Below, in pieces: positions 59,480 to 64,000 of a DNA stretch of 64,000 nt. Positions within the stretch are counted from its first letter, which is position 1. Every line of letters begins with the position of its first letter. Under the pieces are notes generated by a model that was not told where the DNA came from, did no database searches, and was given only the letters and a program-made list of their open reading frames with translations. Both the position numbers and the translations under genes were made by a program. The DNA comes from Saccharina japonica (lineage: Eukaryota; Sar; Phaeophyceae; Laminariales; Laminariaceae). The stretch lies in contig MEHQ01000781.1 of assembly GCA_008828725.1 (NCBI GenBank), positions 579,680 to 643,679 on the forward strand, given 5' to 3'.

Positions 59480-59960
59480 CACCCTCGGTGGTGCCGTATC
59501 GAATAACAAGCCTCGACAAGACAAGCATCAACCAGAAACGGGGAAAACACATTGTTCCTAAAATATTTTCACGATGTTTATATAAACTCTCACTACCAGA
59601 AGCCTTCGTGAGAATGTCTGCGAGGCCTTCGTGATATTGTCTGCGAAGCCTTCGTGATAATGTCTGTGAAGCCTTCGTGAGAATGTCTGCATGTTGGCCT
59701 TCTGTCCAGAGACGCCACCAAGTTTCCTCCCCCATCAACTTGTGCAGGAAGTGATGCCTTGCGTCGGTATGCCTATCTGTTGGACGAACTCAATGTTGTT
59801 TTTGGCAATTTCTTGCCCCTTTTTTTCTTCGAACGCTACAATACTCGGGACTAGGCCTCAGGACAACCAGTACTCCTTTCACGTACAGGGTTTCCTTCAC
59901 CCCGTCGGCCATTGTCACGTAGTTTAGTGAGTATTTGCTTCTGATGCAAATCAGTGCTGA
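59480..59960 (-). mobile_element. Ty1/copia RNase H fragment (3' end of pol)
   Basis: The minus strand encodes YVTMADGVKETLYVKGVLVV, then in another frame AFEEKKGQEIAKNNIEF (usually VFEDNxGAIALAKN), then DARHHFLHKLM and TEGQHADILTKAS (usually DVRHHFLREL and EQHADILTKAL). This is the C-terminal RNase H of copia with at least one frameshift. It is oriented opposite to the element at 61.9 kb, so it comes from a different insertion. Confidence 0.82.
59598..59693 (-). repeat. Four tandem 24-bp repeats encoding ADILTKAS
   Basis: A 24-bp unit beginning CAGACATTCTCACGAAGGC is repeated four times with point changes, duplicating the conserved copia RNase H end motif in frame or nearly so. Confidence 0.85.
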
Positions 59961-60604
59961 TGCTCTGCGCTCTCGTAGTTGCTTGAATGGTGAAGTCTTG
60001 CCCGTCGCCCAGGAAAGATCGACTGGTGATGCAAGGGCGACACGCTGTGAAGCCCCTCGGGGCGCAGGAGAACACACCACTTGACAAAAAAAAGCACATG
60101 CTTTGGGTTTTCATATGTACAAGGTACCGGCTAAAAATAGTGTTTCGAGTATGGGAATACAATATTTATGATCAAAGCCCTGGCATAGTTTATACCTACG
60201 CGTATACCAGGTATTTTCATGTATTTATATATTTCTTTGACAGGAAAGTACCGTTTACTCACTGTCCCCTCCTAAAGATGGTTTGGTTTAAGTGGAAACA
60301 TTAGGAGACACTGGAGACACCCCCCCCAGCAGAAACAACCCCTGCCATGTCTCTAAGTACCCCCTTTGCCACGGGGGGGATGTACTCCAGACGCATGCTA
60401 CCGCAGAGATGCACCATGTTACAGAGTTTTCTGAGGCTCCTCCCTTAAGGAGGTCTACACTAATAGTAAGTCAAATACATAGTGTGGAGGAAAATAGAAG
60501 TGCTATATGGAATACCCGAGGAGCAATCCCATGGCGTACCATAAGTATGCAGTGAAACACATTTGAACACAAGAATCAAACAAATTCCGACGATCTTGGG
60601 TTAA

Positions 60605-60811
60605 GGGCCCGTTTTAACGAAGAAGAAAAAAAAAAACAATTTGGAAAAAAAATTAAATCCGCTTTTCATTGGTCAACACACGCACCAGCACCAAAGATTA
60701 GGATCTTGGGGCATAATATTTGGTGCTGGTGCGTGTGTTGACCAATGAAAAGCGAATTCGAATTTTATTTTTTCCAAATTGAATTTATTTTATACTCGTT
60801 AATTCGGGCTC
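60605..60811. mobile_element. PIF/Harbinger-like fold-back MITE, copy 2
   Basis: Same family as 42679-42887. Flanked by TAA at 60602-60604 and 60812-60814. Confidence 0.85.
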
Positions 60812-60814
60812 TAA

Positions 60815-61025
60815 GGGCCCGTTTTAACGAAGAAGAAAAAAAAATCAATTTGGAAAAACAAATATTCTAATCCGCTTTTCATTGGTCAACACACGCACCA
60901 GCACCAAATATTAGGATCTTGGGCGCATAATATTTGGTGCTGGTGCGTGTGTTGACCAATGAAAAGCGAATTCGAATTTTATTTTTTCCAAATTGAATTT
61001 ATTTTATACTCGTTAATTCGGGCCC
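60815..61025. mobile_element. PIF/Harbinger-like fold-back MITE, copy 3
   Basis: Directly adjoins copy 2 in the same orientation, sharing the TAA at 60812-60814. A third TAA follows at 61026-61028. Confidence 0.85.
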
Positions 61026-61949
61026 TAAGGAGCCCGATCTCTCACAAAAATTTTCAGCCAAAAACTGCTACCTCTATCATGTCTCGTGCGTTAGATTTAT
61101 CTAAAATATGAATATATACAGGGGTGCAGCCTCACATCTAGCCGCCAAATTTTCAGCTTGTTTCTGCTAGTAGGCGGGTGGGAATACGGACATACTCGCT
61201 GGAACGATGGCTCTCATGCGGAGCTGACCTGCCCAAGACGCCTTCCCATCTGCCTGCAACGAGATCGGATATCTTCTTTACCTAGGCAGGCGATGGCGAG
61301 GTTCTCCTCGACGATTTGTCGAGGGATCCAGAGTGGAGTGCTCGCTCACGCAGGCCCCTATTCTAGAAAAGCAACCCTGGAGGGTGGAGTCTTCGCTCAT
61401 GGGAGCTCGTGCCCTAGAATTCCTCTCCATCAAAACAATTAAAATTATATTAGTGACTTCCCGGACGGACTCCGGAAACCAAATCGAAGGAGCGCGCAGT
61501 ACGAGATCGGGGCGAAATGCGGGGGCATTTGCTCCCCTCCGAAGCGAAAATACATATCCCCGGACTCAATGTCAACCTGCTCTCACTCCACACCACCTAG
61601 ACACACGTTTTTTCTTGCTGAAGTCCTTTGATGCATGGACTTCGACGTGTCACCCGAGTAGGCCGGGTTCGAGTTTGACCGCGACGCAACTCTTTCACCC
61701 CCTCTCCCCCCCTCGACGCGCCCACCCGCATGTTACGCCGGTGTTGTCGGCCGTGAATCTGCTCTTCCTATCCCCGACTTTCCCTTGTGCCTGCTTCCCT
61801 GTCACTGTCGTCGGCAACTACCCCCCCCGCCTGCCCTGAAAATTGTTTACTCCGGCATCTCAAACCCACTGCCCCGGTGCCGTTCCTTGCGAGCGTTGCA
61901 GCTGCGGGGCTCGTCCCTTGGCAGATAACATTGAAGGAGATCGACGTTA

Positions 61950-63760
61950 ATGTGGTTCGTGTCTGCACTACCAAACTGCGAAGCGACAGGGTATGAGGCT
62001 CACGGTTACCTGGGTATCCTGCACAGGGTGCGTATCGGCCAAGGGTGGACGTGCACCGGTGTTGACGAGTCTTCGTCTCACAGCATCGATTTTGCACATA
62101 GGGTGGAAACAGATTGCAAACGCTGGTGGATTCTTATGCTTGATCCTTTTGAACGAGGACACCACGCGCATGGGGTGGGTTTGAGCTCTAAACAACAAGG
62201 ATGCAGCAAGCATAGCCGCGGTAGTGGGGGGGTTCTGCCGGGCGACGGTGGCCGGGTGGAATATTTCAGGATAAACAACGGCACCGAGTGCGTGAAAATA
62301 CGTTCTTAAAGCTGTAAAACCATCTGACCGTTCGCCATGAGCACACGGGGGTCGACGGACCCAACAATAACGGCGTGGTAGAGCACGAGCTTGGCCTGAT
62401 CTACAAAGGCGGTAGCATGGCCGCATGTTTAGATTCCTCCGAAGCTGTTCCCTGGGGAGTGCCCGCACGGTCGTCGCACCGTGGTCGACTTTGGGTTGAA
62501 GCGGCCATGTTCCGTAGTACCTGCCTCACCGCGATGGAACGCCGACCAACGAAGTCGAAGTCCTCGTTCGAGTTGTTTTATGGAAGGCCAGGCACGTCGA
62601 CCAACACAGACAAAGTCCTCGTTCGAGTAGTACCATGTAAAGCCAGACCATCGCCGCCCAAACCCTGACCTTTGTGCAGTCTAACTATCGTCGTGTCCAT
62701 CAGAATATACGTGCTTCTACCTCATCAAGATGCCGACTCACCCACGTAACGGCGTGAAGGTCCTTAGTCTGACTGACATGCCCAGAAAAAATTGCGGCGC
62801 TGCCTGGGAGATGTAGTCACTATAGCGGCCGCTTTGACTGCGGCGGAAAGGGGCTACGCACCCACTAGCGTCGATAAAAATGCCGCCACAGCTGTCGCTG
62901 GACCGGACGATCGACGTGAGGGATGTCTCGTCGGCCACCATGCCGCTTCCACGACCGCTCAGCATACCGACAGCGCCATCGACGCCATATTAGCGACCGT
63001 CAAACCTGCCACCGCCGCCGCCGCTACCACCGGTACTGCCGTCGACGTTGTCGGCACAACTGTTACGCCGGCTTAACCTGGCGTGTTCGTTGCCGGCGGC
63101 GTCACAGCTGTTGTAGACGAAGGTGCACAATGGCAAGTCGTGGGTGAACATGTAGGTACCCCTGCTACTCGGAAGACGAGCCCTTGTAACCGAGGCGTAC
63201 TGCAACAGTGCTACTGTGCCGGCACCCGAGGAGAAGACAGGCAAGGCCCACTGCCACGAATGACCGCCCAATCAGGGGACTCCGGCCCCGCCACCATACT
63301 CAGCGAGTTTCTCCTCGGAGCCTTCCTCGTTCACTGGTGAGGCTACCACAGCGACATAATGATCGATGCGATGCTCAGTGGAGCACGGGGAACGCCAATA
63401 TTCGGGGACTTGAGCAGAGCGGTAACGAGAAAGAGGGGCAAATATCAGGGCGATTGTTTCTTCATGTGAAATTTGGACGAGAAGGGGAATGTGGTCAAGA
63501 AAAATGCGAGGTCAGTAGCGCGTGGGGGGGGCGAGGGGTACCCAGCGCTCGAGCGAATATTTGCGATGATGTTTTCCCCCTAACTGCTGATGCAATGTGT
63601 GTATCCGCGTTAAATGGGTGGGATTGGATTGAAGTACAGTTGGACCTGTCCCAATATGATGCACAGCAGTCGTTCATCCTGCCTGACCTGAAGGAAGTTG
63701 GGTTAATGTTTTTGCTTAAAAGCGTTGGAGTCATGTCCTGAACAATACGCAGTCCGTCGC
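61950..63760 (+). mobile_element. Degraded Ty1/copia retrotransposon: integrase and start of reverse transcriptase
   Basis: In broken + strand frames: integrase-like YFRINNGTECV (about 62260, usually RxDNGTEFV), NNGVVEHELGLI (about 62370, usually QQNGVVERxLGLI), LWVEAAMF...SSFELFYGRP (62490-62600), FVQSNYRRVHQNIRAS (about 62670), then RT-like DDVFPLTADAMCVSALN and YDAQQSFILPDLKE (63560-63705, usually VFAPTA...DVQQAF). The order IN then RT defines copia. Frameshifts and stops (for example TGA 63739-63741) make it a pseudo-element. It may run past the window end. No LTR was identified. Confidence 0.8.
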
Positions 63761-64000
63761 CATCGCAGTCTTCTTGTTCTGAAGCAGGCGTCGAGTACGT
63801 AGCATAGCCTTTTGTCATTCCCTGACAGAGTATTGAGTTTACGAAAAGCGTTGCAATTACCTGATTGAGGCGGGGTCCGTTTTCCTATAGGATAGTATTG
63901 CACGCGAATGGTAGGTGTTGTAGGACGTATGGAGAGGTCTGACCGGTTGTGCGCGGACTTTGATCGTTGTGTTCCCATATCAGGCTTGGGGAGCTGTGCT

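Noticed and set aside
61333..61839. 168-codon + strand open frame before the copia integrase
   Set aside because: Considered as copia gag, but no zinc knuckle or protease DTG-type motif was found.

Overview
The window is nuclear DNA of an intron-rich eukaryote, with no bacterial operon structure. It carries two recognisable cellular genes, both split by kilobase-scale introns and lying tail to tail, in a sea of non-autonomous mobile elements, minisatellites and degraded Ty1/copia retrotransposons. Long GT-AG introns, frequent (CAG)n tracts, a stramenopile-like copia pol and TTAGGG-type repeats suggest a large-genome stramenopile, possibly a brown alga. That assignment is inference; only the gene models are read directly.

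Gene 1 (+ strand, 12366-21271, 4 exons, 242 aa) is the proteasome assembly chaperone PSMD9/p27/Nas2, with an N-terminal helical domain and a C-terminal PDZ domain. Gene 2 (- strand, 48829-26648, 11 exons, 598 aa) is an NDR-family (STK38/Dbf2-related) AGC kinase. It is complete, with an N-terminal MOB-binding region, the kinase core, the activation-loop phosphosite and the C-terminal hydrophobic motif. Every exon junction keeps frame. Eleven of the 13 introns in the two genes are phase 0. The genes converge, with about 5.4 kb between their stop codons.

Layout: 1-12.3 kb is repeat-rich non-coding DNA with a 45-base N gap at 6859-6903. 12.4-21.3 kb is PSMD9. 21.3-26.6 kb is the intergenic tail-to-tail stretch (hairpin cluster, minisatellite, SINE). 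26.6-48.8 kb is the kinase, whose introns hold hAT-like, PIF/Harbinger-like and TA-flanked MITEs and several tandem arrays. 48.8-50.7 kb is upstream sequence plus a second SINE. 50.7-57.8 kb is repeats only, including a tandem 0.85-kb duplication with one copy interrupted by a small tRNA-promoter element. 57.8-64 kb holds two copia remnants in opposite orientations and a pair of head-to-tail MITEs.

The most unusual signal is not a gene. Short words of about 4-8 bp bounded by TA on both sides (TTAA, CCAGG, CTGCTG, CCGG, CTCG between TAs) are strongly over-represented. Comparison of repeat copies inside the window shows several of them as clean small insertions at TA sites. They look like footprints of TA-targeting transposons, sometimes chained end to end.
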